NCBI RefSeq assembly: GCF_043876835.1
Contig: NZ_JBAWJZ010000008.1
Coordinates: forward strand, 1-64,000
DNA length: 64,000 bases
Direction: 5' to 3'
Source of the DNA: Yeosuana sp043876835
GTDB taxonomy: Bacteria; Bacteroidota; Bacteroidia; Flavobacteriales; Flavobacteriaceae
Both the position numbers and the translations under genes were made by a program. Of the stretch, positions 12,773 through 22,043 are shown in pieces (the first letter of the stretch is position 1; the number at the start of each line of letters is the position of its first letter). The notes under the pieces were generated by a model. It saw only the letters and a program-made list of their open reading frames with translations. It was not told where the DNA came from and made no database searches.

Positions 12773-14401
12773 TTAATTTGTAGCTCCCACTGGTTTTAAC
12801 ATGGTTGCTTTTTCATTTTCTGCTTGTTCTATTAAATCTTCTATAAAATATGAAATGTCACTTCTTTCATATTCTTTCGGAAACGGCCTTCCATTAATAT
12901 ATAGGGCAGGCGTAAAATTTATGGTATTTCTAAGGCACCATGCTTTCTGGCTTTCCAATACGTCATCAAAAACATAATTTCTAGCCTCATTCCATATAAG
13001 TAACCATTTATCTAAATTGGCCTCATTTTTATATACATCATGTAAAGCTTCAAGACATTTGAATTCTGATTCTGTATTATATATTTCAAAGAGTCGATTT
13101 ATAACTTTATAAACCACATCATCTTTGTCCTTTGTGCTTATACTAAATCTTATAACTACTTTAATAGAATCCGGATGTTTATTCAAAATATTTTCTATGT
13201 CGGTATGTGCAGATTTACAATAATGACATTTTGGATTGGTCACTAAAACTATATGCAAAGGAGCTTTCTTACTCCCCAAGACAATTTCCTTATTATGAAT
13301 GGATGATGTATTTATTATCTCGTTTTTATGATAAACGGCATTGAATAAATCAAAGTTTCTTTTAAACTTATAATGTTGTATTTGTAATTTGTTTAACTCT
13401 TGTTCCTTTTTAAGAAGCGGTTTTATAATCAGCCATAATGTTGTTATAATTATCAAACTAAAAAAAAGAACCAGTCCATCATTTATTTTGAACTCTATAT
13501 TTTCAAATGTATTTTTGTTAACAAGTAGGGTGCTACATTGCAGCCACAATACAACCACAATACTTAAACATAAAGGGCACCACTTTTTTATAACATTATA
13601 TTGATAGTAAATAGAATAGAATGTCACTGGAACTGTTGTTAAGGACAGGAATATGATAGCAGAATCACTTGTATTGCTATTTACTATAAGCACCCAGGCT
13701 AATGCCAAGCTTGTAAAATAAACAAGGCACACATCGCTTAATTTAAAATGTTTTAAAATGGTAGCTCCTTTGGAATTCAAAACAGCATCACAGCTGGTAA
13801 ACTCATTTGCTGTGCAAAATTTATCTATTGCTCTAGACATAAAACCTAATTCATGCTTAACAATTAAAAAACTAACATAAAGACCGATTAAGGATAATGT
13901 AAAATGAAGTAATTGAAACAAAGATGGTTTAACAGAAATGAATGCACTTAAAAATAAAATGCCACATAAAACATATAGTCCTTTTGAAATATTTTTTGTG
14001 TTAATTGTTTTGGCCTGTACATTGAAATCTTCCTTTTCAACAACCACAATAACTCCACTCCAAATAGGTAGAAATTCCTCTACTGTAATTGAAATTTTTC
14101 TTTTATTGCCATGGGTTATTTTAATTGTATCATTTTGTTGTGTAATAACAGCAAAATCTTTATTAATCTCGCCATTAACTAAAGAAATAAATGTTTTTGG
14201 AAGTTGTTTTAGTATCTCTGCATTTGGTGATACTTCTAACGCAAGGTTGCAGATGTTAAAATGGTCCAACACACCTGTTAAAGCGTGCAAACTCGGATAG
14301 GATGGGTGGCTTAATATTTGAAATTCTAATTCAGAATCATTAATAAAGATATCTGAACTTTTTAGGTATTCATTTAATACATTAAATAATTGATCTTTCA
14401 T
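12773..14401 (-). CDS. VKOR-thioredoxin fusion with degenerate C39-like domain
   Basis: 542 aa. Residues about 1-125 resemble a C39-like domain (HPSYPSLHALTGVLDHF) without a catalytic Cys. The middle is a membrane VKOR domain with FCTANEFTSCDAVL and the WCPLC redox pair. The C-terminus is a thioredoxin-like domain with PKCHYCK. The protein would form disulfides in exported peptides. Its position immediately upstream of Cys-rich precursors with even cysteine counts fits that job. The C39-like domain may bind leader peptides rather than cut them. Confidence 0.85.
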   Translation of the reverse strand: MKDQLFNVLNEYLKSSDIFINDSELEFQILSHPSYPSLHALTGVLDHFNICNLALEVSPNAEILKQLPKTFISLVNGEINKDFAVITQQNDTIKITHGNKRKISITVEEFLPIWSGVIVVVEKEDFNVQAKTINTKNISKGLYVLCGILFLSAFISVKPSLFQLLHFTLSLIGLYVSFLIVKHELGFMSRAIDKFCTANEFTSCDAVLNSKGATILKHFKLSDVCLVYFTSLALAWVLIVNSNTSDSAIIFLSLTTVPVTFYSIYYQYNVIKKWCPLCLSIVVVLWLQCSTLLVNKNTFENIEFKINDGLVLFFSLIIITTLWLIIKPLLKKEQELNKLQIQHYKFKRNFDLFNAVYHKNEIINTSSIHNKEIVLGSKKAPLHIVLVTNPKCHYCKSAHTDIENILNKHPDSIKVVIRFSISTKDKDDVVYKVINRLFEIYNTESEFKCLEALHDVYKNEANLDKWLLIWNEARNYVFDDVLESQKAWCLRNTINFTPALYINGRPFPKEYERSDISYFIEDLIEQAENEKATMLKPVGATN

Positions 14402-14638
14402 TATTCAAACTCTTTTAAAGTTGTTCTTTAAGCGGACTTAATAATAAACAATAAACAAACAAGAACAATATGATTACTGAACAGTACCGTTATGAGATAA
14501 TAAATCTAGGAATAATAATACAAAGAGTGTTGTGGTAAAACCGTAAAAAATAAATTTAACAAAATGCCTTAATGGATAAAAAGGAATTTTATATTTATTA
14601 ATTGCTGATTTTCAGACTAAACAAAAAGAATTATCAAC

Positions 14639-15862
14639 TCATAAAGAAACGCTCAGCCTTTCATTATATTCATCTAATATCTTGTTAGGTAATGACTTTA
14701 AATAGATTTGAGTAGTATTCAATTTGCTATGACCTAGCATTGCTGAAATTGCTTGTAAAGGTATATTTTGTAACATTGCGTTTGTTGCAAAGCTATGTCG
14801 AGAAACGTATGAAGATAAGCTTTGTTCAATATTGCATATATGAGCAATCTTTTTTAACTTATCATTGTACATTGTTCTCAATCTAATTACATCTTGATAT
14901 TGCTGTTCTGGTTTTTCTCTCATGATAATTGGGAATATAAAATCTTGTTTCAATTTATGTTTATTATAAAACTTTAGAATTTTATATAATGTATCAGAAA
15001 TTTTAATGTCGTAATTTTTTAGGGTTTTTTTTCGCTGATAAATAACTCTGCCGTTTTTTATATCTCCTACTTTTAAAAAGGCCATATCCATAAAGGGCAT
15101 ACCATAGAGCATGTAGGATATTAAAAAGTAATTCCTTGTATGGAATAATTCATGTCCTACAGGGAGTTGTAAATCCAAAATTTTTTTAATGTGAGTAATG
15201 TCTAATGCTCTTTTTTTGGTCGGAGTTACTCTAATTTTGTATTCAGAAAAAGGATAAGCTTCTTTATCAATGCAACCATCTTTAATACCTTTGTTATAGA
15301 TGGCTCGAATTGTTCTCATATAAAATGCTAAACCATTTAAATTATTGTCTTCTTTTGATAAATGGAATTTCTCAAACCTTTTAAGAAAATCATAGTTAAC
15401 CTCATTGAATTTTATATCGATTTTCTGTGTAAAGGTTTGCATGATTTTTAATGTGAATTCATAGGTTCGGGCAGTTCCGAAACGCCGAACAGATATTAGT
15501 TCTTTTACTAAGTGATTGCCATATTCTAAAAAGGAACTGTAGTTTACTTTTCTTGTTATAAACTGTTTTACTTGATTTATAGATATGTATTGCAACTCTC
15601 CTTTGTCATAAAGCTTATTGAGTATTTCATTTATTCGGGCATTTTCCTTTAAAAGTATTATATTTAATAATCGAACGGATTCGACTTTTTTATAATTTGA
15701 CTTAACTTCTCTTTTCTTTTCATCCCATTCGGTTTCTAAAACAGAGAATCCTGTAGAAATTGAAGTTGTTTTTCTGTTATGGGTAAGTCGAAAAATGATA
15801 GGATATTTACCATCTTTTTTCATTCTTCGTTGGTCTAACATTAAGGTTATAAGTGTATTCAT
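14639..15862 (-). CDS. Tyrosine recombinase (Bacteroidetes-type integrase)
   Basis: 407 aa. It has an N-terminal arm-binding domain (DGKYPIIFRLTHNRKTTSIS), a SAM-like core-binding domain (about 105-210) and a catalytic domain (about 220-400). The catalytic domain carries YVSRHSFATN (box II Arg), LGHSKLNTTQIYL (His and nucleophilic Tyr) and the beta-hairpin lysine region QRKKTLKNY. At box I the usual (C/L)RGM is YGM, so the first catalytic Arg appears replaced by Tyr. The gene points away from a tRNA-Met fragment about 150 bp upstream, indicating that it mobilised the island to its left. Confidence 0.9.
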   Translation of the reverse strand: MNTLITLMLDQRRMKKDGKYPIIFRLTHNRKTTSISTGFSVLETEWDEKKREVKSNYKKVESVRLLNIILLKENARINEILNKLYDKGELQYISINQVKQFITRKVNYSSFLEYGNHLVKELISVRRFGTARTYEFTLKIMQTFTQKIDIKFNEVNYDFLKRFEKFHLSKEDNNLNGLAFYMRTIRAIYNKGIKDGCIDKEAYPFSEYKIRVTPTKKRALDITHIKKILDLQLPVGHELFHTRNYFLISYMLYGMPFMDMAFLKVGDIKNGRVIYQRKKTLKNYDIKISDTLYKILKFYNKHKLKQDFIFPIIMREKPEQQYQDVIRLRTMYNDKLKKIAHICNIEQSLSSYVSRHSFATNAMLQNIPLQAISAMLGHSKLNTTQIYLKSLPNKILDEYNERLSVSL

Positions 15863-16009
15863 AACCCTAAGTTAGGTAAAAAATTTGCAAACAATTTGCA
15901 AACATTTCTTTGATATTAAATGATATCAGTTGACATTAAAATTAATTAAAATATTGAAAATCAATATGTTAAAATTTTATTCATATGGATTTAGCTGTAT
16001 TATTATCTG

Positions 16010-16051
16010 CTCATAATCAGGTGGTCCCTGGTTCGAGCCCAGGTGGGACCA
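16010..16051 (+). repeat. tRNA-Met 3' fragment: probable island attachment site
   Basis: Reads anticodon loop CTCATAA (CAU with U33), 3' anticodon strand TCAGG, variable loop, T arm CCTGG-TTCGAGC-CCAGG, acceptor strand TGGGACC and discriminator A. The 5' half of a tRNA is absent: the sequence before 16007 does not form the matching stems. This is the signature of an element integrated at a tRNA gene 3' end, leaving an identity block opposite the intact tRNA, which would lie beyond the left edge of the window. The integrase gene is adjacent. Confidence 0.75.
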
Positions 16052-16286
16052 CTAGTAAAATCAAGCCTTTCAAGATGTTGAGAGGTTTTTTTGTTTTATG
16101 AAGATTGGACATAGATAGAACAACAAGACATCAAATTTACTTAATACTTCAATATTTTTTATATTTTCTCTTTTTCTTAGCATTTTATTTTGATGATTAA
16201 CTTATGAAAATTTATTAAGTTTAACAATGTTTTTAAAAGCCACATAACTCATATAAGATGTTGTCTGTAGAGTATAAATTTAAGCA

Positions 16287-16685
16287 ATGAAAAGAAGAAA
16301 ATTCATTCTTTCAATGGGATTAGCTTGTATTGCTGCTATACTATTAACAACTCTTGTGCCTGTAGTTAACAATTATAGGAGACTTAGAGGTAAAAAATTA
16401 TTACAAGAGCCTAAATTTTTATTGTCTATCTGTAATAGTGAAGCCGTAATAGCTTTGGGGAAAATTTATAGAGAGAAACAGATTGAGATATTTAGTGAAT
16501 TAAAATTATTAAAACTCATTTCCAATGATAATTCTTTTGAACAAGAAAACATAACAGAAGAAATACTACAAAGAAAAATTATTGATGATTATAAAAAAGG
16601 CGATACCGTTATGGTTTCTGGGTGGATTTTATCCAAAACCGAAGCATATCAGTGCGCTTTATTTTCATTAGGCAAAGAAAAATAA
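16287..16685 (+). CDS. Gluconate 2-dehydrogenase subunit 3-like protein
   Basis: 132 aa. The N-terminal segment MKRRKFILSMGLACIAAILL has a basic start and one hydrophobic stretch, resembling a Tat-like or anchoring signal. The rest resembles the small subunit 3 that accompanies GMC-family dehydrogenases. It ends 4 nt before the GMC gene, so the two are almost certainly co-transcribed and form one enzyme at the periplasmic face. Identification rests mainly on context and size. Confidence 0.65.
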   Translation: MKRRKFILSMGLACIAAILLTTLVPVVNNYRRLRGKKLLQEPKFLLSICNSEAVIALGKIYREKQIEIFSELKLLKLISNDNSFEQENITEEILQRKIIDDYKKGDTVMVSGWILSKTEAYQCALFSLGKEK

Positions 16686-16689
16686 TTAT

Positions 16690-18225
16690 ATGCATATAGA
16701 TGCTAGGGAATTAGCTAATAACTCAATTATTGAAGGAGATATTTGTATTATAGGCGCTGGAGCAGCAGGGATTAGTATTGCTTTAGATTGGTTAAAAACA
16801 CCTTATAAAGTAATATTGCTTGAGGGCGGAGGGTTTGAATATGATGATGAGGTTCAGAATCTATATGAGGGTAAAACAACTGGACAAAAATATTACCCGC
16901 TAAAATCTGGCAGACTTCATTATTTTGGAGGAACAACAGGGCATTGGGGCGGAATGTGCTCACCACTAGATGAGATTGATTTTAAAGAAAGACATTGGAT
17001 TGAAAATAGCGGTTGGCCAATAAACAAACAAGATCTTGATCCATTTTATGAAAAAGCAAATAAAGTACTCGAATTAGGACCTTATAATTACGATTTCAGT
17101 TATTGGAATAAAAACTTACCTAATTTAATACCATTCCCTTTAAATAAAAAGGTTATTTGGAACAAGATGTGGCAATATAGTAAAGCACGTTTTGGCAGGT
17201 TATATAAGGAAACTATTATAGAGGCTAAAAAAATTCATCTATATACTTATGCAAATGCAGTGGATGTCAAGACAGAAAGCAATTTATCTGTTGTGAATGA
17301 AGTAATAGTCAAAAACCATTTTGGAAAAATACACACTGTTAAAGCCAAACATTTTATTATGGCGTGTGGAACCATTCAAAATGCAAGAATGCTTTTATCG
17401 TCTAATTCACAAACTCCAAAGGGATTAGGTAATGAAAATGATTTGGTTGGTAGATATTTTCAAGAACATTTAGAAGTCGCTTCTGCTGAGTTGTGGCTAG
17501 AAAAACCTTTCAAAACAGATTTGTATTCTTGGGAATATGGTGTGACAAAGGCAAGTGCTGAATTAGCTTTTACTGAAGAAGTTCAATTTAAAGAAGAGAT
17601 TTTAAATGGTACTATTTCTTTGCAACCTCTAAGTGTAGCTAAATATCTAAAACCAAAACTTCATACCTGGAAAGATGGTGACCCCAGAAATAGTTTAGAA
17701 GTAATGATGAATGATTTAAATAATGCAGAAGAAAAAGCGCTTAAAGAAAAAGGTAATATAACATATTCTTACCAGCTTAATACTAGAATTGAACAAGCTC
17801 CAAATCCAAATTCAAGAGTTACTATTGTTAAAGAAAGGGATGAATTAGGTGTACCTAGAGCAAGTCTGAATTGGGAATTGACGTCTCTTGAGAAATATAG
17901 CATAAGAAGGATGTATCAAATTTTAGGGCAACAGATGGGGGTTTTTAATATTGGAAGAATAAAGCTGAATGAATTTTTAAGAGATGAAACAAATAACTCT
18001 TTACTTGATGATACCGTTAATGGTGGATGGCACCATATGGGAACCACCAGGATGTCTATTGATCCAAAGAAAGGTGTTGTTGATGTTAATTGTAAAGTTC
18101 ACGGTATTACAAACTTATTTATAGCAGGAGCAGCATGTTTTCCTACATCGGGAGCTCCAAACCCTACTCTTACCTTGGTAGCATTATCACTTAGGTTATC
18201 AGATTATATAAAAAAACTGATTTAA
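16690..18225 (+). CDS. GMC-family FAD-dependent sugar/alcohol dehydrogenase
   Basis: 511 aa. The Rossmann FAD motif GAGAAGISIALDW is at about residue 22, GGTTGHWGGMC at about 79-89, and the C-terminal GMC_oxred_C domain carries HHMGTTRMS (catalytic His) and SGAPNPTLT (second catalytic His replaced by Asn, as in many members). It oxidises a sugar or alcohol; the substrate cannot be read from sequence. It pairs with the small subunit gene just upstream, and a DASS-type transporter follows. Confidence 0.85.
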   Translation: MHIDARELANNSIIEGDICIIGAGAAGISIALDWLKTPYKVILLEGGGFEYDDEVQNLYEGKTTGQKYYPLKSGRLHYFGGTTGHWGGMCSPLDEIDFKERHWIENSGWPINKQDLDPFYEKANKVLELGPYNYDFSYWNKNLPNLIPFPLNKKVIWNKMWQYSKARFGRLYKETIIEAKKIHLYTYANAVDVKTESNLSVVNEVIVKNHFGKIHTVKAKHFIMACGTIQNARMLLSSNSQTPKGLGNENDLVGRYFQEHLEVASAELWLEKPFKTDLYSWEYGVTKASAELAFTEEVQFKEEILNGTISLQPLSVAKYLKPKLHTWKDGDPRNSLEVMMNDLNNAEEKALKEKGNITYSYQLNTRIEQAPNPNSRVTIVKERDELGVPRASLNWELTSLEKYSIRRMYQILGQQMGVFNIGRIKLNEFLRDETNNSLLDDTVNGGWHHMGTTRMSIDPKKGVVDVNCKVHGITNLFIAGAACFPTSGAPNPTLTLVALSLRLSDYIKKLI

Positions 18226-18300
18226 AATTATTTTTTGTTTAGATTGGTATAAACTATCTTGAGTTAATTTTAAAAGAGACTAATTTAGTCATATCAATAT

Positions 18301-19743
18301 ATGAATGTAACAAAACAAAAAGTTGGATTGTTTTTTGGGCCATTATCCTTCGTCTTAATTATTCTTTTTTATCATCCACAAGGATTAAATGATGCCGCAA
18401 ATGCTATTTTGGCTTCCGCAAGTTGGATTGCGATTTGGTGGATATCAGAGGCCATTCCAATTGCAGCTACAGCTTTACTGCCAATGGTTCTTTTTCCATT
18501 ATCAGGCGGAATGGGTTTAAACGAAACTACAGCTTCCTATGGTCATAAATATGTGTTTCTTTATGTTGGCGGTTTTATTTTAGCGATTGCTATTGAGAAA
18601 TGGAAATTACATAGACGTATTGCGTTAACCATCATAAAAGTTGTAGGTACCAATGTAACTAACATCATATTGGGCTTTATGATTGCTACAGCTTTTTTAT
18701 CAATGTGGATTTCTAATACGGCTACAGCAGTTATGATTTTACCAGTAGGAATGGCCATAATTACACAATTAAAAGACAATCCACAAACTATTGAAAACGA
18801 AAACTTAATTTTTGGAAAAGCTTTAATGCTTTCAATTGCTTATAGTGCATCAATAGGAGGTATGTCTACACTAATTGGAACGCCACCAAATTTGGTCTTT
18901 GCTGGAGTTATAAAAGAAGTTTATCATGTTGAAATTTCTTTTTTCCAATGGTTTATTTTTGGGTTTCCTATTTCTGTTGTTTTATTGTTTATGTGTTGGT
19001 ATTACCTAACCAGATTTGCCTTTAAATTTGAGCAAAAAGAATTTCCTGGTGGCAGGCAAGAAATAAAAAAACAATTGAAAGGCCTAGGAAAGATTTCAAA
19101 AGAAGAGAAAATAGTGTTCACTGTTTTTGTTTGTACAGCATTTGCTTGGATTACTAGATCATTTCTCATTAAGCGTTTTATACCAGGAATTGATGATACG
19201 ATAATTGCTGTTTTTTTTGCAATACTATTATTTATACTTCCTGCTAATAAAAAAGGAACAAAAATTATTAATTGGGAGGACGCCGTTAAGTTGCCTTGGG
19301 GAATTGTATTATTATTTGGAGGAGGAATGGCTTTAGCTCTAGGTTTTGAATCAAGTGGGTTAGCCATTTGGATTGGTGAAAGAATGGCTTTATTGGGCTC
19401 AGTTCCGTTATTTGTTTTGCTGTTAATATTAATTACTTCAGTTAATTTTTTAACTGAAATAACTTCAAATTTAGCAACAACGGCTATGCTTTTACCTGTA
19501 CTAGTTTCATTAGCTTCTGCAGTAGGAGTTCATCCTTATTTATTATTAGTTGGGGCAACTATGGCGGCTTCTTGTGCTTTTATGCTTCCAGTTGCAACAC
19601 CTCCAAACGCGGTAGTATTTGGTTCAGGATACTTAAAGATGGAAGATATGGTTACAAAAGGATTTTGGATGAATATCATGTCAATAATTCTATTGACTTT
19701 ATTTATATATATATTACTACCTATTTTTTGGGATCTTACTTAA
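18301..19743 (+). CDS. DASS/SLC13-family anion or dicarboxylate transporter
   Basis: 480 aa with about 11-12 hydrophobic segments. The two family signature hairpins are SNTATAVMILPVG (about 138-150) and SNLATTAMLLPV (near 390), with substrate motifs GTPPN and ATPPNAV. It is likely an inner-membrane Na+-coupled carboxylate or sulfate uptake system. It follows the GMC dehydrogenase on the same strand after 75 bp, so it might supply or recover the related acid. Confidence 0.87.
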   Translation: MNVTKQKVGLFFGPLSFVLIILFYHPQGLNDAANAILASASWIAIWWISEAIPIAATALLPMVLFPLSGGMGLNETTASYGHKYVFLYVGGFILAIAIEKWKLHRRIALTIIKVVGTNVTNIILGFMIATAFLSMWISNTATAVMILPVGMAIITQLKDNPQTIENENLIFGKALMLSIAYSASIGGMSTLIGTPPNLVFAGVIKEVYHVEISFFQWFIFGFPISVVLLFMCWYYLTRFAFKFEQKEFPGGRQEIKKQLKGLGKISKEEKIVFTVFVCTAFAWITRSFLIKRFIPGIDDTIIAVFFAILLFILPANKKGTKIINWEDAVKLPWGIVLLFGGGMALALGFESSGLAIWIGERMALLGSVPLFVLLLILITSVNFLTEITSNLATTAMLLPVLVSLASAVGVHPYLLLVGATMAASCAFMLPVATPPNAVVFGSGYLKMEDMVTKGFWMNIMSIILLTLFIYILLPIFWDLT

Positions 19744-20074
19744 GTTTTTTAAAATTATAGTATTGATGAAAAATAATGATTGATTTAACTTCCATTCTTT
19801 GTTTATAAAATTTTGAAAAACAAGAAATAAACTAAAACAAACAATTTATTTACTTTTCTCTATATTTGAGCGGTAAAGATAAATTTGAGGTAAAATTTTA
19901 ATTTATTAACACATAATTTTATTAGCAGTATTTCGTTTAAAAGAAGCAAGTAGTTAACCAAACACGCTTTTTATCGGCAAAAAATAACTTTCAACGTTTT
20001 TTTTCGAAAGAAAAATCTTATTTTTTTGATTTTTTTGATTTTTTTGATTTTTTTTTAAATAAATTAGCGCTCTA
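19744..20074. other. Intergenic region with a T-rich tandem repeat
   Basis: No gene. Positions 20021-20055 hold about three units of a 9-bp GAT(T)6 repeat directly ahead of the start of the PID-CTERM gene. Such slippage-prone tracts can vary promoter spacing. The rest is AT-rich spacer. Confidence 0.5.
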
Positions 20075-20266
20075 ATGAATATACAAAATAAAAGACTTAT
20101 TGTTTCAATCTTATTTATATTAATAAGTTTTGTATGTATGGCTCAAAAAGTGCCACCACCACCTATAACACCACCAGTTGGGGATGCACCTATTGATGGA
20201 GGTGTGTTACTGGGCGCTTGTTTTGCTGTTTTTTATGGGATTAAGAAACTTTTAAGGAATAAATAA
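20075..20266 (+). CDS. Small PID-CTERM-type sorted protein
   Basis: 63 aa. It has a signal peptide (VSILFILISFVCMAQ), a proline run PPPPITPP, the PIDGG motif at about residues 38-42, a hydrophobic segment (VLLGACFAVFYG) and a basic tail KKLLRNK. That order matches the PID-CTERM sorting signal of Bacteroidetes, which is linked to exosortase-type processing. Almost nothing is left besides the signal and tail, so it may be a minimal surface peptide. No exosortase gene is in the window. Confidence 0.65.
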   Translation: MNIQNKRLIVSILFILISFVCMAQKVPPPPITPPVGDAPIDGGVLLGACFAVFYGIKKLLRNK

Positions 20267-20857
20267 TTACTTTTTCAACTCAATTAGCTTAGCTACATAC
20301 TTTCCTAAAACATCAAATTCTAAATTTATAATTGTCCCTTCTTTAAAGGTTGAAAAATTGGTATGATTATATGTATAGGGTATAATGGCAACACTAAAAC
20401 TATCTTTTTTTGAATTAACTACCGTTAAACTAGTTCCGTTTACTGTAACAGAACCTTTTTCTATGGTGATATTGTTTAGGGTTGAATCATATTGAAACGT
20501 AAACAACCAACTTCCGTTGGTTTCTTCAACTTTTGTACATATAGCAGTTTGATCTACGTGCCCTTGAACGATATGTCCATCAAGTCTATCTCCAAGTTTC
20601 ATAGCACGTTCTAAATTAACTTTATCAGAAATTTTTAAAGTTCCTAAATTTGATTTTTCTAAGGTTTCTTGAATAGCGATTACTGTATATACATCCTTTT
20701 CAATATCAACAATGGTTAAACAAACACCATTATGCGCAATGCTTTGATCAATTTTTAATTCTGAAGTAATATTGCTTTTTATTGAGATATGAAGATTGTT
20801 TAAATCCTTCTTCAAATTTGTTACAACTCCCATATCTTCAATTATTCCGGTAAACAT
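20267..20857 (-). CDS. ribE: Riboflavin synthase alpha chain
   Basis: 196 aa, the usual length. It starts with the invariant MFTGIIEDMG and contains two lumazine-binding repeats, with HNGVCLTI in the first and VNGTSLTV in the second, plus HIVQGHVD. It dismutates 6,7-dimethyl-8-ribityllumazine to riboflavin in the cytoplasm. It is transcribed divergently from pdxA and converges on the PID-CTERM gene with no gap. Confidence 0.96.
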   Translation of the reverse strand: MFTGIIEDMGVVTNLKKDLNNLHISIKSNITSELKIDQSIAHNGVCLTIVDIEKDVYTVIAIQETLEKSNLGTLKISDKVNLERAMKLGDRLDGHIVQGHVDQTAICTKVEETNGSWLFTFQYDSTLNNITIEKGSVTVNGTSLTVVNSKKDSFSVAIIPYTYNHTNFSTFKEGTIINLEFDVLGKYVAKLIELKK

Positions 20858-20922
20858 ATTATTATCTGTTTATTTGGTTAAATTTGCATTAACAAATTTA
20901 CAAACAAAAGTTATCATTCTTA

Positions 20923-21969
20923 ATGAAGAAGACAGAAAATATAATTGTAGGAATATCAATAGGAGATTTAAATGGAATTGGCGGAGAAATAGTATTAAAG
21001 ACCTTCGAAGATTCTAGAATTTTAGAGTTTTGTACACCTGTAATTTTTGCTTCATCAAAAGTTATGGGATTTTTAAAAAACCATTTTAAATCTGAAATTA
21101 ATTTTAACGATATAAATAATTTAAACCAAATCGTATTTGGTAGAGTCAACGTTTTAAATTGCTGGAATGAACCTGTTAAAATTGAATTCGGCAAAGAAGA
21201 TTTTAAAATAGGTGCTTACGCCATAAAATCTTTACAAGAAGCAACCAAAGCCTTAAAGAATAATGCTATTGATGTATTGGTTACTGCTCCAATAAATAAA
21301 CATAATATTCAATCAAAAGAATTTAATTTTCCTGGGCATACAGACTATCTTGCACAAGAACTAGAAGGAGAAAGTTTAATGTTTATGGTGACAGAAAGGC
21401 TAAGAGTTGGATTGCTAACAGATCATGTGCCGGTTAAAGATATAGCCATAAAAATTTCAGCAGAGCTTATTGAAAAAAAAATAAACACTATTTATGAATC
21501 ACTACTTAAAGATTTTAAAATAAACAGACCAAAAATTGCTGTGTTAGGAATTAATCCACATACTGGAGATAATGGTGTTATAGGAAATGAAGACGATGAA
21601 ATTATGCGACCTACACTTGCAAAAATTAAAGACTCAGGCAAGCTGATTTATGGTCCATATGCTGCCGATAGTTTTTTTGGCTCCAATAATTACAAGAATT
21701 TTGATGCCATAATCGCATCTTACCATGACCAAGGATTGATACCTTTTAAAACTTTATCTTTCGGACAAGGAGTGAATTTTACCGCAGGTTTAAATAAAAT
21801 TAGAACCTCACCAGATCACGGAACTGCCTTTGAAATTGCGGGAAAAAGCGTTGCAGATGAGAACTCATTTAAGGAAGCGGTTTTCACCGCTTTGCAAATT
21901 TTTAAGAACCGATTTGATTATGAACAGCTTACATCAAATTCACTAAAACAAACCGAAAAAAAATTATAA
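20923..21969 (+). CDS. pdxA: 4-hydroxythreonine-4-phosphate dehydrogenase
   Basis: 348 aa. Family signatures are GISIGDLNGIGGE at the start, TAPINKHNIQ, the metal-binding GHTDYLA and LGINPHTGDNG, and ASYHDQGLIPFK. It catalyses the NAD-dependent step of DXP-dependent pyridoxal phosphate synthesis. It is first in a plus-strand run with DUF177, rpmF and fabH. Confidence 0.96.
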   Translation: MKKTENIIVGISIGDLNGIGGEIVLKTFEDSRILEFCTPVIFASSKVMGFLKNHFKSEINFNDINNLNQIVFGRVNVLNCWNEPVKIEFGKEDFKIGAYAIKSLQEATKALKNNAIDVLVTAPINKHNIQSKEFNFPGHTDYLAQELEGESLMFMVTERLRVGLLTDHVPVKDIAIKISAELIEKKINTIYESLLKDFKINRPKIAVLGINPHTGDNGVIGNEDDEIMRPTLAKIKDSGKLIYGPYAADSFFGSNNYKNFDAIIASYHDQGLIPFKTLSFGQGVNFTAGLNKIRTSPDHGTAFEIAGKSVADENSFKEAVFTALQIFKNRFDYEQLTSNSLKQTEKKL

Positions 21970-22043
21970 ACAAAAAAATGTTCATAAGTGCTGTAGCATA
22001 AATTAAAAATTTATATATTTGCAGGCTCAAATTAGAAGTGATA

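Noticed and set aside
16010..16051. Complete tRNA gene
   Set aside because: Only the anticodon loop to discriminator is present; the D arm and 5' acceptor strand are missing.
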